64,000 nt of DNA from assembly GCA_025355005.1 (NCBI GenBank), contig JANXLV010000035.1, forward strand, positions 1-64,000, given 5' to 3'. The notes below the pieces were generated by a model. It ran no database searches. It worked only from the letters and a program-made list of their open reading frames with translations, and was not told where the DNA came from. This document shows positions 49,771 to 58,844 of the stretch, piece by piece (the first letter of the stretch is position 1; each line of letters begins with the position of its first letter). The position numbers and the translations under genes are program-made. The DNA is from Myxococcales bacterium (lineage in GTDB: Bacteria; Myxococcota_A; Polyangia; Polyangiales; Polyangiaceae).

Positions 49771-50638
49771 GCATTCTGGTCGGAAAGAACACCAAGGTCC
49801 TCGTCCAGGGGATCACGGGCGGCGCGGGCTCGTTCCACGCCAAGCAGATGATGGAGTACGGCACGCAAGTCGTCGCCGGCGTGACTCCCACGCGCGGCGG
49901 CGAGAAGTTCGAAGGCAAGGTCCCCGTGTTCGACACGGTGGAGCAGGCCGTGAAGAACACCGGCGCCGACACGAGCGTGATCTTCGTGCCGCCCCCTGGT
50001 GCGGCCGACGCGATCCTCGAGGCGATCGACGCGGGCGTCGCGCTGGTCGTCTGCATCACGGAGGGCATCCCCGTGATGGACATGATCAAGGTGCGCCGCG
50101 TCCTCGAGACCACGCCGACCGTGCGCCTCATCGGACCGAACTGCCCTGGCATCATCACGCCGGGCGCCTGCAAGATCGGCATCATGCCGGGCCACATCCA
50201 CAAGGTCGGCAACATCGGCGTCGTGTCGCGCTCCGGCACGCTCACGTACGAGGCCGTCGGTCAGCTCACTGCGCTCGGCATCGGCCAGTCCACGTGTGTC
50301 GGCATTGGCGGTGACCCGGTCGCGGGCCTGGACTTCGTGGACGTGCTCACGCTGTTCAACAACGATCCGGACACGCACGGCGTGATCATGATCGGCGAGA
50401 TCGGTGGCGGCGCGGAAGAGCGCGGCGCGGACTACATCAAGGCGAACATGAAGAAGCCAGTCGCCGCGTTCATCGCGGGCGCCACGGCACCGCCGGGCAA
50501 GCGCATGGGCCACGCCGGCGCCATCATCGCTGCGGCAAGGGCACCGCGGCCGAGAAGGTCAAGGCGCTGGAGGCAGCAGGCGTGAAGGTCGCGCCCACGC
50601 CTTCGGACATGGCGAGCACGCTGAAGACCATGATGTAG
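49767..50638 (+). CDS. sucD: Succinyl-CoA synthetase alpha subunit, frameshifted near the 3' end
   Basis: The reading frame from ATG 49767 gives normal Suc[45 protein letters not shown] [13 protein letters not shown], and [14 protein letters not shown] with active His expected in GHAGAII. After AGAII the frame goes wrong (50531 onward) and stops at 50585. Adding one base around 50531-50533 restores [20 protein letters not shown] to a TAG at 50636-50638, for 290 residues, the usual length. So either the sequence has a one-base error or the last 30 residues are altered. Without the shift the protein would be 272 residues with an Arg-rich tail. Confidence 0.9.
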
Positions 50639-50678
50639 TCGCCTTGCCAAGGCGTCCCGAATTCGCTCTACTTGCCAG

Positions 50679-50969
50679 ATGCAGCCCCGAAAAAAGAAGG
50701 CTTCCGCGTTCGTTCCACGGATCGTGGTGACAGGAATCGTCCTCGGCGTGGTGCCGGCATGCGCGCTTCAGGCCTGCACGGCGGGCACCGCCACTCGAGC
50801 CGACCAGGTGAAGGACGCAGCGTCCGAAGGCTCGGACCAGGACGTGCAATTCATCGCACTGGCTCAGCAAGGCTTCGACTCGGGGAGCGACGAGGACGTT
50901 CAGTTCATCGCGCTCGCGCAGCAAGGATTCGACGCTGGGCTGGATGGGTCCGACAGCGGCGATGGCTGA
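50679..50969 (+). CDS. Small lipoprotein-like protein with a duplicated 18-residue repeat
   Basis: The product has 96 residues. N-terminus MQPRKKKASAFVPRIVVTGI has a positively charged head and hydrophobic core ending in PACALQAC, consistent with a lipoprotein signal. The mature part carries a near-perfect tandem repeat, DQDVQFIALAQQGFDSGS and DEDVQFIALAQQGFDAGL, then a DG-rich tail. No family known to me. No clear Shine-Dalgarno sequence. Its stop lies 8 bp inside the ferritin-like gene, so the two are likely coupled. Confidence 0.6.
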   Translation: MQPRKKKASAFVPRIVVTGIVLGVVPACALQACTAGTATRADQVKDAASEGSDQDVQFIALAQQGFDSGSDEDVQFIALAQQGFDAGLDGSDSGDG

Positions 50970-51807
50970 CAAGGCGGGCTTCGTCGTCACCACGCGCAGC
51001 TTCTCTGGGTCACCACTATCCAAGCACCACGAGCGCCTGCTCGACGATGGCGGAACGCGGAAGATCTCGCCCATTCCGTGGGCCTCTTTCGACCGCAGCA
51101 AGCACCACCCCGAGGCCTTGCGCCTCGCCGCGCTCGCCAACAAGGCGCTCGCCACCGGGGAGTACGGCGCGGTCACCGTGTTCTCGCGCATCACGGCATC
51201 CATGGCGCTCCACTCCATTCCATGGGACTTCATCTCCGCCGCCTCGCGCGTGGCCACCGACGAGCTCCGTCACGCCGACTACGCCGCCCACTTCGCCGAG
51301 GTCTGCGCGGGCCGCCCCGTCACGCTCAAGCTGCCGCACTACGCGGTCGACAGCACGCCCCTCACGCTCCCGGAGCTCGATCGCATCGTCCTCGAGCTCG
51401 CCGCGATAGGTGAGGCCTTTGCGTGCGGGCTCATAGCGGCTTGCCTGGAGCGCGCGGAAGATCCCGTCGCGCGCGCGTTCTTCGGCAACCTCTTGCGCGA
51501 CGAGGTTCATCACGCGCGGCTCGGGTTTCACTATCTCGCGTGGCGCGCTCCGCAGTGGTCGCAGAAGGAGCGTCAGGCGCTCGCCGACGCCGCCGGCAAG
51601 ATCGTCATGGAGGTGGAGCCCCGCTTCTGTCGCGGCAGGAACGCTTCACCAGCGGCGCGGCGCTCGGCCAACGCGCTCGGTGTGCTCGACTCCCGCGCTC
51701 AGATCGACGCGACGAGCAGCATCACGCTCGAGCAGATCGTCCCCGCGCTGGATCAGCTGGGCCTTGGCGCATCGCACGCGTGGCGCGTCCGAAGACGCGT
51801 GGCGTGA
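50962..51807 (+). CDS. Ferritin-like diiron protein
   Basis: The product has 281 residues from ATG 50962 (ATG 50944 is in frame too). Two helical hairpins each supply a Glu and an ExxH: TGEYGAV with TDELRHADYAAHFAEV, and IGEAFACGLIAACLE with RDEVHHARLGFHYLAW. These six ligands are those of a four-helix-bundle diiron carboxylate site. Function could be oxidation or oxygenation; the family also includes N-oxygenases. The next gene starts inside its stop (GTGA), so it is coupled to the AMMECR1 fusion. Confidence 0.75.
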   Translation: MADKAGFVVTTRSFSGSPLSKHHERLLDDGGTRKISPIPWASFDRSKHHPEALRLAALANKALATGEYGAVTVFSRITASMALHSIPWDFISAASRVATDELRHADYAAHFAEVCAGRPVTLKLPHYAVDSTPLTLPELDRIVLELAAIGEAFACGLIAACLERAEDPVARAFFGNLLRDEVHHARLGFHYLAWRAPQWSQKERQALADAAGKIVMEVEPRFCRGRNASPAARRSANALGVLDSRAQIDATSSITLEQIVPALDQLGLGASHAWRVRRRVA

Positions 51808-53234
51808 GGCGAGCCGCCGTTCCCGACACGGGTTTTCACTCCCTGAAGAGGCCCGTTCCGCCGCGAACGGCGCTTGCGTTGCAAAAGCATCTGCAGGCGC
51901 TTCTACGCTGGCAAGCGGACCTGCGCCGCTGGCCGCTCCCCGCGCCGCGGCAGGCATTCCCGGACGCGACGCCCTTCGTGTCCTTGCACTCGGCGCGCGG
52001 GACGCTGGGCTGCATGGGCTCGCACGAAGGGGAGCCCCGCGAACGCGTGGCGCGCGCGTTCTTGCTCGCGCTACACGACGCGCGCTTTCCGATGGTAACG
52101 CCTGCCGAGCGCGGAGAGCTCACCTGCGAGCTCTCCTACGCACACTCGCCGGTCCGCGTGGGGCTCCTCGATTTCGCCGCACGCTACGAGGCAGGCAAGC
52201 ATGGTGTGTGTGCTGTGCATGCATCTGGAAAGCGCGCAGTGCTGTTCCCGAGCGTCGCCTACGACGGCGTCCGCAGCGCTGCGCACATGCTGGAAGCGCT
52301 CGCACGGAAGGGTGGCGCGGAGCTCTTGCCCACGAGCGCGCTCTACCTCTTTGGCGCGTCGCATGTAGTGGTGCGCTCGCGTCGCGACGTCGTCCCCCCT
52401 GACGACGACGACACAAGAGACATGGCGGCCGCGTGGCTCGCCGGGTCGATCATGGACGACGGCGCCGTGGTGTTCTCCGTGGACGCGCGCACGGCCGTGG
52501 GCACGTTGTCCGGCGCGTCGCAGCACGCGCGAGCGGCCGTCGTGGTGAAGGCGCTCCTTCGTCATGGCACCTTCGTCGAAGCGGCGCTCCGGGCTCGAGC
52601 TCGCCTCACGCGCGACATCCGCGAAGGTCTGCGCGGGAAGGCCGTGGCAGGGTTTCCTTCAGCGCCGCCCGAGGTGGCCGGGATGCTGGCGCTCGCTTGC
52701 TGGTCCGGCGCGCCGCTGGAACGAGAGCTCCTGGCCGCGGCCAAAACGGAGTCCCTCGCGGGCGTGCCATGGTACGCGGCGCAGGTGGTCTTGGCCCTGC
52801 GTGAGAGCGCACCAAGCGTGCTGTGGGAAGCGTGCGTGGCCGATCTCGCGAAGACCCCGTGGGCGCCGTGGACGGCCATGGCCGCGCACGCGCTGGAACA
52901 ATATGCAATATACAATCAATGCGCCACGACGCTCGCGAAGGGACTGCGGGACTCCGCGCCCTACCAGGGTGCCTTTGCGCCGACGGCGGGGGCGGTCCCG
53001 GAGGTGGCGCTCACCGCGATCGCGGTCGAGGCGCTGGCGTTGCGCCCTCGGCACCCGTCGTTCAGGGCCGCGCGAGACCGTGGGCGCGCATTCTTGCGGC
53101 GCACCCAGCTCACGTCCGCTCAGACCCCCGCGTGCGTGGACCCGCGCACCGCGCGCGGCGCATTCCCGATCACGCCGAGCCTGATGATGCTTCGCGCCGA
53201 CGTGACAGCGCACGCGCTTCTGGCGCTCCTCTGA
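51804..53234 (+). CDS. AMMECR1 domain fused to a helical toroid-like domain
   Basis: The product has 476 residues from GTG 51804, overlapping the previous stop by 4 bp. Residues about 58-120 match AMMECR1: [48 protein letters not shown]. The AMMECR1 'GCIG' motif is kept as GCMG. The following 330 residues are Ala/Leu-rich helices like terpenoid-cyclase-type toroids, ending [26 protein letters not shown]1 proteins (with MEMO1) are recently linked to radical chemistry, but the substrate here is unknown. The fusion and its coupling to a diiron protein are unusual. A 13-bp palindrome (52903) lies in an AT-rich patch. Confidence 0.7.
   Translation: MRRAAVPDTGFHSLKRPVPPRTALALQKHLQALLRWQADLRRWPLPAPRQAFPDATPFVSLHSARGTLGCMGSHEGEPRERVARAFLLALHDARFPMVTPAERGELTCELSYAHSPVRVGLLDFAARYEAGKHGVCAVHASGKRAVLFPSVAYDGVRSAAHMLEALARKGGAELLPTSALYLFGASHVVVRSRRDVVPPDDDDTRDMAAAWLAGSIMDDGAVVFSVDARTAVGTLSGASQHARAAVVVKALLRHGTFVEAALRARARLTRDIREGLRGKAVAGFPSAPPEVAGMLALACWSGAPLERELLAAAKTESLAGVPWYAAQVVLALRESAPSVLWEACVADLAKTPWAPWTAMAAHALEQYAIYNQCATTLAKGLRDSAPYQGAFAPTAGAVPEVALTAIAVEALALRPRHPSFRAARDRGRAFLRRTQLTSAQTPACVDPRTARGAFPITPSLMMLRADVTAHALLALL
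52903..52915. repeat. 13-bp palindrome copy 9: ATGCAATATACAA
   Basis: TGCA-ATA-TACA core in a striking AT-rich patch of the AMMECR1 fusion gene. Confidence 0.6.
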
Positions 53235-53244
53235 GGACCTGTGG

Positions 53245-54816
53245 CTAGAGCGGCTGGACCTCTGTCGTCTCCAGGCTTGCTTCCATGTCCGAGAGGACGC
53301 GCGTTGCGGCGTTGTGGCCTGCGGCTCCGATGATCCCGCCCGCGGGGTGACAGCCGGCTCCGCACGCGTAGAGCCCGCCGATGGGCGTGCGGTACGGCGC
53401 ACGGTCCGAGAAGCCGATGCTGTTGTCCACATGCTGGATGTGGCCGCGCGAGAGGCCGAAGAGTGTCTCGAGCTTCTTCGGGTGCAGCGCGCTCACATCG
53501 ATGATCTGCGCGGCGAGGCCCGGCGCATGGCGCTCGCACGTGGCGAGCACGCGCGTCGTGAAGGCCTCTTCGCTCGCGGCCCACGTGGACCCTTCGAGAT
53601 CGTACGGAACTCCATGCACCATCACGGACGCGGTGAGGACGTCCTCGCCGGTGCCGTCGGGCAGGAGCGACGTGGTCCACTCGATCGGCGGCGCCTCCGG
53701 GAGCTCGCCTGCCTTCATCTGCGTGCGCGCTTTGCGGAGGGCCGTCATCGCGTCCTTGTCGCCGCCCGGCAGGAGCGACAGCGTGGCGGAGCCCGCGCTG
53801 ACGTCAGCACCGGAGAGGCACGTCCACGCCGGCACCCCCGACAGCGCGACGTTGAGCTTCGGCGTTGCGCCGTCCATCGCGAGCGCATCGATGCGTTTGT
53901 TGTATTCTGCAGGCAATTTTTCGGCGCCCACGAGCGCTCGTGTGCGGAACGGGTCTGCGCCGGACACCACCGTGGTGGCCGCGAGCTCGCTTCCGTCGGT
54001 CAGGAGGACGCCGCTCACGCTGTTGCCGGCGACCAGTATCTGCGCCACCGCCTTTCCCGTCTGGATGACGACGCCGGCCTTCTCCGCCGCTGCGACCAGG
54101 ACCCTGGTGAAGGCGCCGATGCCGCCCTTGATGTCGACGAACGAGCCTTCGCCACCGGACATGCGGCCCATGTGCTGGACGAGGAACGTCATGCCGCTGC
54201 CGGGCGCGTCGTAGTCGAGCGGGCTGCCCCAGACGCCGTCGGTCGAAAACATGCCGAGCAGGAGCTCGCTCTGGAAGCCGAAGCGACCGAGGTAGCTCGT
54301 GACGCTGCCGCGACACAGCTCGATGAACGCCTTCCGGTTCGGGCCGCGCACACGCCGCTCCGCCGTGCTCTCGATCGTGTCCGGCTCGAGCAGCCACGAC
54401 ACGGCCACGTCCGCGCGGATCTCGCCGAGCTCGCGCGTCATCGCCTGCCACGCCTTCGCGTCCGCGGCGGAGAATGTCTTCTCGATCTGTGCGCGCGTCC
54501 GCTCTTTGTCGGGCCCGAAGGCCACGTGCTTGCCGGACTCCGTCGTGGCGAGGACGCGCTGGCAGTCGCGTGGGGTCGTCTCGAGGGTCACGCCAAGGCG
54601 CGTGAGCAGCTCCGGTGGCACCAGGCCGACAAGATAGGCGCCCGTCTGCGCGGACACCTTGGGTGCCTTCGCAAACGGAAACTCGGTGCGGGCGGCTCCG
54701 CCGGGGACTGCCTTGTCCTCGAGGACACAGACACTGAGTCCGCTCCGGGCCAGGAGAATGGCCGCCGCGAGTCCGTTGTGACCAGCGCCGATCACGATCA
54801 CGTCCATCGCATCCAT
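53245..54816 (-). CDS. FAD-dependent oxidoreductase (phytoene-desaturase/PYROXD2-like)
   Basis: The product has 523 residues from ATG 54816 (ATG 54807 is also possible). Rossmann FAD motif: [20 protein letters not shown], then [15 protein letters not shown]. The C-terminal FAD motif is [20 protein letters not shown]. This is COG1233, carotenoid-desaturase-like. No carotenoid genes are nearby, so the substrate is open. It is convergent with the AMMECR1 gene, 10 bp apart. A 13-bp palindrome (53900) lies within. Confidence 0.88.
   Translation of the reverse strand: MDAMDVIVIGAGHNGLAAAILLARSGLSVCVLEDKAVPGGAARTEFPFAKAPKVSAQTGAYLVGLVPPELLTRLGVTLETTPRDCQRVLATTESGKHVAFGPDKERTRAQIEKTFSAADAKAWQAMTRELGEIRADVAVSWLLEPDTIESTAERRVRGPNRKAFIELCRGSVTSYLGRFGFQSELLLGMFSTDGVWGSPLDYDAPGSGMTFLVQHMGRMSGGEGSFVDIKGGIGAFTRVLVAAAEKAGVVIQTGKAVAQILVAGNSVSGVLLTDGSELAATTVVSGADPFRTRALVGAEKLPAEYNKRIDALAMDGATPKLNVALSGVPAWTCLSGADVSAGSATLSLLPGGDKDAMTALRKARTQMKAGELPEAPPIEWTTSLLPDGTGEDVLTASVMVHGVPYDLEGSTWAASEEAFTTRVLATCERHAPGLAAQIIDVSALHPKKLETLFGLSRGHIQHVDNSIGFSDRAPYRTPIGGLYACGAGCHPAGGIIGAAGHNAATRVLSDMEASLETTEVQPL
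53900..53912. repeat. 13-bp palindrome copy 10: TTGTATTCTGCAG
   Basis: TGTA-TTC-TGCA core in the FAD oxidoreductase gene (minus strand), with a TTTTT run 6 bp away. Confidence 0.6.
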
Positions 54817-54930
54817 GGTTCCAAACCTAACATGCTCTGGCGGAGCCACGCGCCCGAAACCATTTGCCATCGCTTCACTTCTCACCTAAAGGAGCGCCCA
54901 AATTCAGCCCGATTTTCCTGGGAGTTAGAC

Positions 54931-55359
54931 ATGGCCATCGAACGCACGCTCTGCATCATCAAACCGGACGCCGTGGAGAAGCGAAAGGCGGGGGCCATCC
55001 TCGCGCTGCTCGAAGAGAACGGCTTCCAGGTGCTTGCGCTCCAGCGTTCCCACCTCACGAAGCACGTGGCCGAGGGCTTCTACGCCGTCCACAAGGCGCG
55101 TCCGTTCTTCGGCGAGCTCGTGACGTTCATGACGCGCTCGCCGGTGGTCATCGCCGTGCTCGAGCGCGAGGACGCTGTCGCAAAATACCGCGGCGTGATG
55201 GGCGCCACGGACCCCGCGAAGGCGGACGCTGGTACCATCCGCAAGCTCCACGGCGCGAACGTCGGCGAGAACGCGGTGCACGGCTCGGACTCGCTGGAGA
55301 ACGCGAAGAACGAGATCGCGTACTTCTTCCCTGCGTCCGTCGTCGCCCCGTCGGCCTGA
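54931..55359 (+). CDS. ndk: Nucleoside diphosphate kinase
   Basis: The product has 142 residues, normal length. It starts [20 protein letters not shown], with the KPD motif. The catalytic His is in [12 protein letters not shown] and the nucleotide-binding region in [20 protein letters not shown] precedes the start. It phosphorylates nucleoside diphosphates. It heads a same-strand run through radA. Confidence 0.97.
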   Translation: MAIERTLCIIKPDAVEKRKAGAILALLEENGFQVLALQRSHLTKHVAEGFYAVHKARPFFGELVTFMTRSPVVIAVLEREDAVAKYRGVMGATDPAKADAGTIRKLHGANVGENAVHGSDSLENAKNEIAYFFPASVVAPSA

Positions 55360-55368
55360 TCTCGCGTC

Positions 55369-56139
55369 ATGCCAGAACCTTCCATCAGACGGCCCTCGAA
55401 CAACGAAGGCTCGCGGCACGCTCCTCTCAGGGACGTGCTCGCGGGCCTCTACAATTTGGAGACGCTACTGCGGAGCCCGCGGGCCGCGAACGCGATCATC
55501 CTCGGCGTGTTGCCCGAGCTGGATCGCGGCGTGCGCACCTTGCTCGCGGCGTTCGGCGACCTGGGCGAGGATCCGGCCAGCATCGCGCTCTCGGAGTATG
55601 CCAGGGCACGCGTGGATGCGATCTGCGCAGCCATCGCCGAGGTGCCGCTCACGTTGCAGCCACGCGCGCGGCTGACGTTGCTCTCCAAGGTGATTGCCGT
55701 GCGACCCGAGCTCGTGCTCGCCGTGGACCTGTTGCACATCCTCGAGCTGTCGCGCGCGCCGGAGGCAACGGATCTCGACCTGGGCGAGGCGTGCCGCGTC
55801 GCGTTCGCGCGCGAGCCTCGGCTCGCGGAGCCGCCGCCCGAGATCGTGCAGGTGGACAACGCGTCCGGCAGTATTATGTATGATGCACGTATCCTGACGT
55901 TTCTGCTTCGCACGGCGTCCGCCGCGTGCAGGCGCACCGCAGTCCAGGCCGTGAGCGCGACGGAAGAAGCGGACGGAGTCGCAGTGTTTTCGTTCACGGG
56001 CAGCGGCGCCGAGCTCCCGTCAGGCCCCGATGGGCCGAAGACGCCGAGCGACTCGATCTTCCGCAGCGTTCTTGGCCGCTTCGGTGGTGAGCTCGTTAGA
56101 GGCGCGCCGTGCCGCCTGCGCCTTCCGGCGATGAACTGA
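55369..56139 (+). CDS. Degenerate histidine-kinase-like protein
   Basis: The product has 256 residues. The C-terminal half resembles a HATPase_c fold without its ATP motifs: VQVDNASGSIMYDARILTFLL stands where an N-box would be, and SIFRSVLGRFGGELV with CRLRLP matches the end of kinase ATPase domains. The first half is helical (dimerisation-like). No phosphorylatable His (H-box) or G-box is seen. It may be a signalling pseudokinase or an unrelated fold; this reading is by eye. It lies 9 bp after ndk and 20 bp before dapD. A 13-bp palindrome at 55876 lies inside it. Confidence 0.5.
   Translation: MPEPSIRRPSNNEGSRHAPLRDVLAGLYNLETLLRSPRAANAIILGVLPELDRGVRTLLAAFGDLGEDPASIALSEYARARVDAICAAIAEVPLTLQPRARLTLLSKVIAVRPELVLAVDLLHILELSRAPEATDLDLGEACRVAFAREPRLAEPPPEIVQVDNASGSIMYDARILTFLLRTASAACRRTAVQAVSATEEADGVAVFSFTGSGAELPSGPDGPKTPSDSIFRSVLGRFGGELVRGAPCRLRLPAMN
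55876..55888. repeat. 13-bp palindrome copy 11: ATGTATGATGCAC
   Basis: TGTA-TGA-TGCA core in the degenerate kinase-like gene. Confidence 0.6.
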
Positions 56140-56159
56140 ATGTAGTAGCGGGTTCTACC

Positions 56160-57023
56160 ATGACGACCAGTGACGAGGCCCTTGTCACCGCCGCGTGGGA
56201 TGACCGCGCGCTCCTCGCTTCTTCGGAGCCGCACCGGGACGCCGTGCTGAGGACGCTCGCAGGCCTGGACGCCGGGAAGCTGCGCGTCGCGTCTCCGCCG
56301 GAGGATGCGTCGGTTCGCGAAGCCGATCTGAATCCGGCCGCGCCCACGCCGTACGTGGTCCACGCGTGGGTGAAGAAGGCCATCCTGCTCTACTTCGCCA
56401 TCCGCAAGATGGAGGTGATGGATGTCGGCCCGTACCAGTTCCACGACAAGATCCCCCTCAAGAAGGAGCTCGAGGCCCACGGCGTGCGCGTGGTCCCGGG
56501 CGCGGTCGTGCGATACGGCTCGTTCGTGTCGAAAGGCGCGATCGTGATGCCGGGCTTCGTGAACATCGGAGCGCGCGTGGGCGAGGGCTCGATGGTCGAC
56601 ACGTGGGCCACGGTCGGCTCGTGCGCGCAGGTCGGCCGCGACGTTCATCTTGCTGGCGGCGTCGGTATCGGCGGAGTGCTCGAGCCACCGGCGGCGCGCC
56701 CCGTCGTGATCGAGGACGGCGTGTTCGTCGGCTCGCGCGTCGTCATCGTCGAGGGCGTGCATGTCGGGAAGGAGGCGGTCATCGGCGCAGGCGTGGTGCT
56801 CACGCAGAGCACGGCCATCGTGGACGTCACGGGCGCGGAGCCGGTCCTTCACCATGGCTTCGTTCCGGAGCGCAGCGTAGTCATTCCCGGCGTCCGTCAG
56901 AAGACGTTCCCCGCGGGCGAGTACGGTGTTCCGTGCGCGCTCATCATCGGGCGCCGCAGCGAGAAGACGGACAAGAAGGTGAGCCTGAACGACGCGCTTC
57001 GCGACTTCGGAGTTCCGGTATGA
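56160..57023 (+). CDS. dapD: Tetrahydrodipicolinate N-succinyltransferase
   Basis: The product has 287 residues from ATG 56160. The left-handed beta-helix hexapeptides are obvious: RVVPGAVVRYGSFVSKGAIV, MPGFVNIGARVGEGSMVDTW, VGIGGVLEPPAARPVVIEDG and VFVGSRVVIVEGVHVGKEAV. It transfers a succinyl group to tetrahydrodipicolinate in lysine/diaminopimelate synthesis. Coupled to dapE by ATGA (57020-57023). Confidence 0.95.
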   Translation: MTTSDEALVTAAWDDRALLASSEPHRDAVLRTLAGLDAGKLRVASPPEDASVREADLNPAAPTPYVVHAWVKKAILLYFAIRKMEVMDVGPYQFHDKIPLKKELEAHGVRVVPGAVVRYGSFVSKGAIVMPGFVNIGARVGEGSMVDTWATVGSCAQVGRDVHLAGGVGIGGVLEPPAARPVVIEDGVFVGSRVVIVEGVHVGKEAVIGAGVVLTQSTAIVDVTGAEPVLHHGFVPERSVVIPGVRQKTFPAGEYGVPCALIIGRRSEKTDKKVSLNDALRDFGVPV

Positions 57024-58105
57024 GCGCGGCGAACGCGGAGCAGAAGAAGCTGCTCGACGACACGCTGCTCTGGCTCTGCGCGACCGACTCACCCATCGGC
57101 GAGGAGAAGGCGCTCTGCGACGCCGTGGAGAAGCGCCTCGCGGAGGGGCCGAAGAAGCTCGCCGCGCGGCGCTACGGCAACTCGATCGTGGTGCCGTTCA
57201 TCCGGAAGGGCGGGGGACGCAAGCACATCGGCCTCGTCGGTCACCTCGACACCGTGCGCACGGAGAATGGGCCCGCGCGCGTCGACGGAGATCGTCTCTA
57301 CGGCGCCGGGTCGTCGGACATGAAGAGCGGGCTCGCCGTGATGCTCGCGCTTGCAGAGACCGTGGACGAGCTCCCGTGTGACGTCACGCTGGTGTTCTAC
57401 GCGCGCGAGGAGGGGCCGTTCGCAGAGAACGAGCTCGGCCCGGTGCTGGAAGAGGACACGGACCTCGCGACGCTCGACCTCGCTGTCTGCATGGAGCCGT
57501 CCGACAACAAGCTGCATCTGGGGTGCAACGGCTCGCTGCACGCGGAGCTCACGTTCGTGGGCCGCACTGCGCACAGCGCGCGTCCGTGGGAGGGCGAGAA
57601 CGCGGTGATGAAGGCGGCGACGTTCCTCGCTGACGTGGCCGCGCGCGAGCCGGAGCCGGTCGCGATCTCTGGCGTCACGTATCGCTCCGTGTTCACCATC
57701 ACCCAGGCGAAGGACGGCGGCCGGGGCCGCAACGTGGTCCCGGATCGCTTTCTGCTCAACCTCAATCACCGGTTCGCGCCCACGTTCACCATCGAGCAAG
57801 CGAAGGCACGCGTCGTCGCGCTCGTGGCCGGCCGCGCGGACATCCGGTTCATCGACGAGAGCCCCGCGGCGATGCCCTACCGCGATCATCCGCTGGTCCA
57901 CGCGCTCGTTGCTGCCGGCGTGCGGGACGTCGCGCCCAAGCAAGCGTGGACTGACGTGGCGCGGTTCGCGGCGCGCGGGATCGCTGCCGTGAACTTCGGC
58001 CCCGGTGAGAACGCGCAGGCACATCAGAAGAACGAGTCGACGTCACTCGCGCTCGTGCACGAGGGCTTCGAGATCGTGCGTCGCTGGCTCGCCGAGATCA
58101 GGTGA
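57020..58105 (+). CDS. dapE: Succinyl-diaminopimelate desuccinylase
   Basis: The product has 361 residues of the M20 di-zinc family. Zinc and catalytic motifs: GLVGHLDTVRTEN (His, Asp), YGAGSSDMKSGLAVML (Asp), FYAREEGPFAENELG (Glu pair), and near the end GPGENAQAHQKNES (His). The dimerisation domain contains GCNGSLHAELTFVGRTAHSA. It releases LL-diaminopimelate for peptidoglycan and lysine. The dapD-dapE order and overlap support the assignment over a generic M20 peptidase. Confidence 0.93.
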   Translation: MSAANAEQKKLLDDTLLWLCATDSPIGEEKALCDAVEKRLAEGPKKLAARRYGNSIVVPFIRKGGGRKHIGLVGHLDTVRTENGPARVDGDRLYGAGSSDMKSGLAVMLALAETVDELPCDVTLVFYAREEGPFAENELGPVLEEDTDLATLDLAVCMEPSDNKLHLGCNGSLHAELTFVGRTAHSARPWEGENAVMKAATFLADVAAREPEPVAISGVTYRSVFTITQAKDGGRGRNVVPDRFLLNLNHRFAPTFTIEQAKARVVALVAGRADIRFIDESPAAMPYRDHPLVHALVAAGVRDVAPKQAWTDVARFAARGIAAVNFGPGENAQAHQKNESTSLALVHEGFEIVRRWLAEIR

Positions 58106-58142
58106 ATCCGTGGTAATTTTGCCCTCGCCGGAGGTCTCGCCG

Positions 58143-58832
58143 ATGTCGTCTCGCGTTTCGATGCTCGCTCTGCTCGTGCCGCTCCTCGGGCTTCTTTCGT
58201 GCGGCCTCAAGAAGGGCGGCGCGGGGGATGCGTCCGCGGACGCCGACACCAGCGCGGCGGATGCAGCGCCCGCCACGGTCGCGGCCGCCAACGCCGCGGA
58301 CCTCACGCACCCCGCGGACGAAGCGAAGATCGATCCGCCGGAGGACGCGGCGATCACGGGGTGGTCCGCGACCGCGAAGGCCGCGCCCGGCACCGGGACC
58401 ACGGTGGCGACGCTCGCGAAGGGGACCCTCGTCTCGAAGATCGCCACGCACGACAAGTACGTCCTCATCATGTTCGACGCACCGAAGGACCCGTCGAAGA
58501 AGGTCGCCGGTTGGGTGACCACCGATGCGTTCGCGGCGCAGCCGGTGGTTGCGCGCAGGGACGGCGGCGCGACGGCCTCCGATGCCGGCGCGAAGGACGC
58601 AGGCATCATGGCGTTCGTCGTCGACGCGGGCGCAGCGGTCGCTCCATCAGGCAGCGTCGAGGTCGCGCCTACCGGCGGCGTGTGCCCCGCAGACTTCTCG
58701 CTCGGCCGCGACACCCAGTGCCACAAGAACTGCGGGGCCGGACCTGCCGTGTGCAGGCTCGCGCGCTGCTCGTCGAACTGTGGGACCAGCGGGCCCGTCT
58801 GCGTGACGCCACTCTCCGCGTGCGCGCACTGA
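58143..58832 (+). CDS. Lipoprotein with SH3-like and Cys-rich segments
   Basis: The product has 229 residues. Signal SMLALLVPLLGLLSC (lipobox Cys20), then an Asp/Ala linker. Residues about 55-115 look SH3-like: GTTVATLAKGTLVSKIATHD, then VAGWVTTDAF. The C-terminal 45 residues hold eight cysteines (CPADFSLGRDTQCHKNCGAG, then CRLARCSSNC and two more). Probably an outer-membrane protein binding cell-wall material (inference). Its stop is 12 bp before radA. Confidence 0.7.
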   Translation: MSSRVSMLALLVPLLGLLSCGLKKGGAGDASADADTSAADAAPATVAAANAADLTHPADEAKIDPPEDAAITGWSATAKAAPGTGTTVATLAKGTLVSKIATHDKYVLIMFDAPKDPSKKVAGWVTTDAFAAQPVVARRDGGATASDAGAKDAGIMAFVVDAGAAVAPSGSVEVAPTGGVCPADFSLGRDTQCHKNCGAGPAVCRLARCSSNCGTSGPVCVTPLSACAH

Positions 58833-58844
58833 CCGAGCAAGAAC

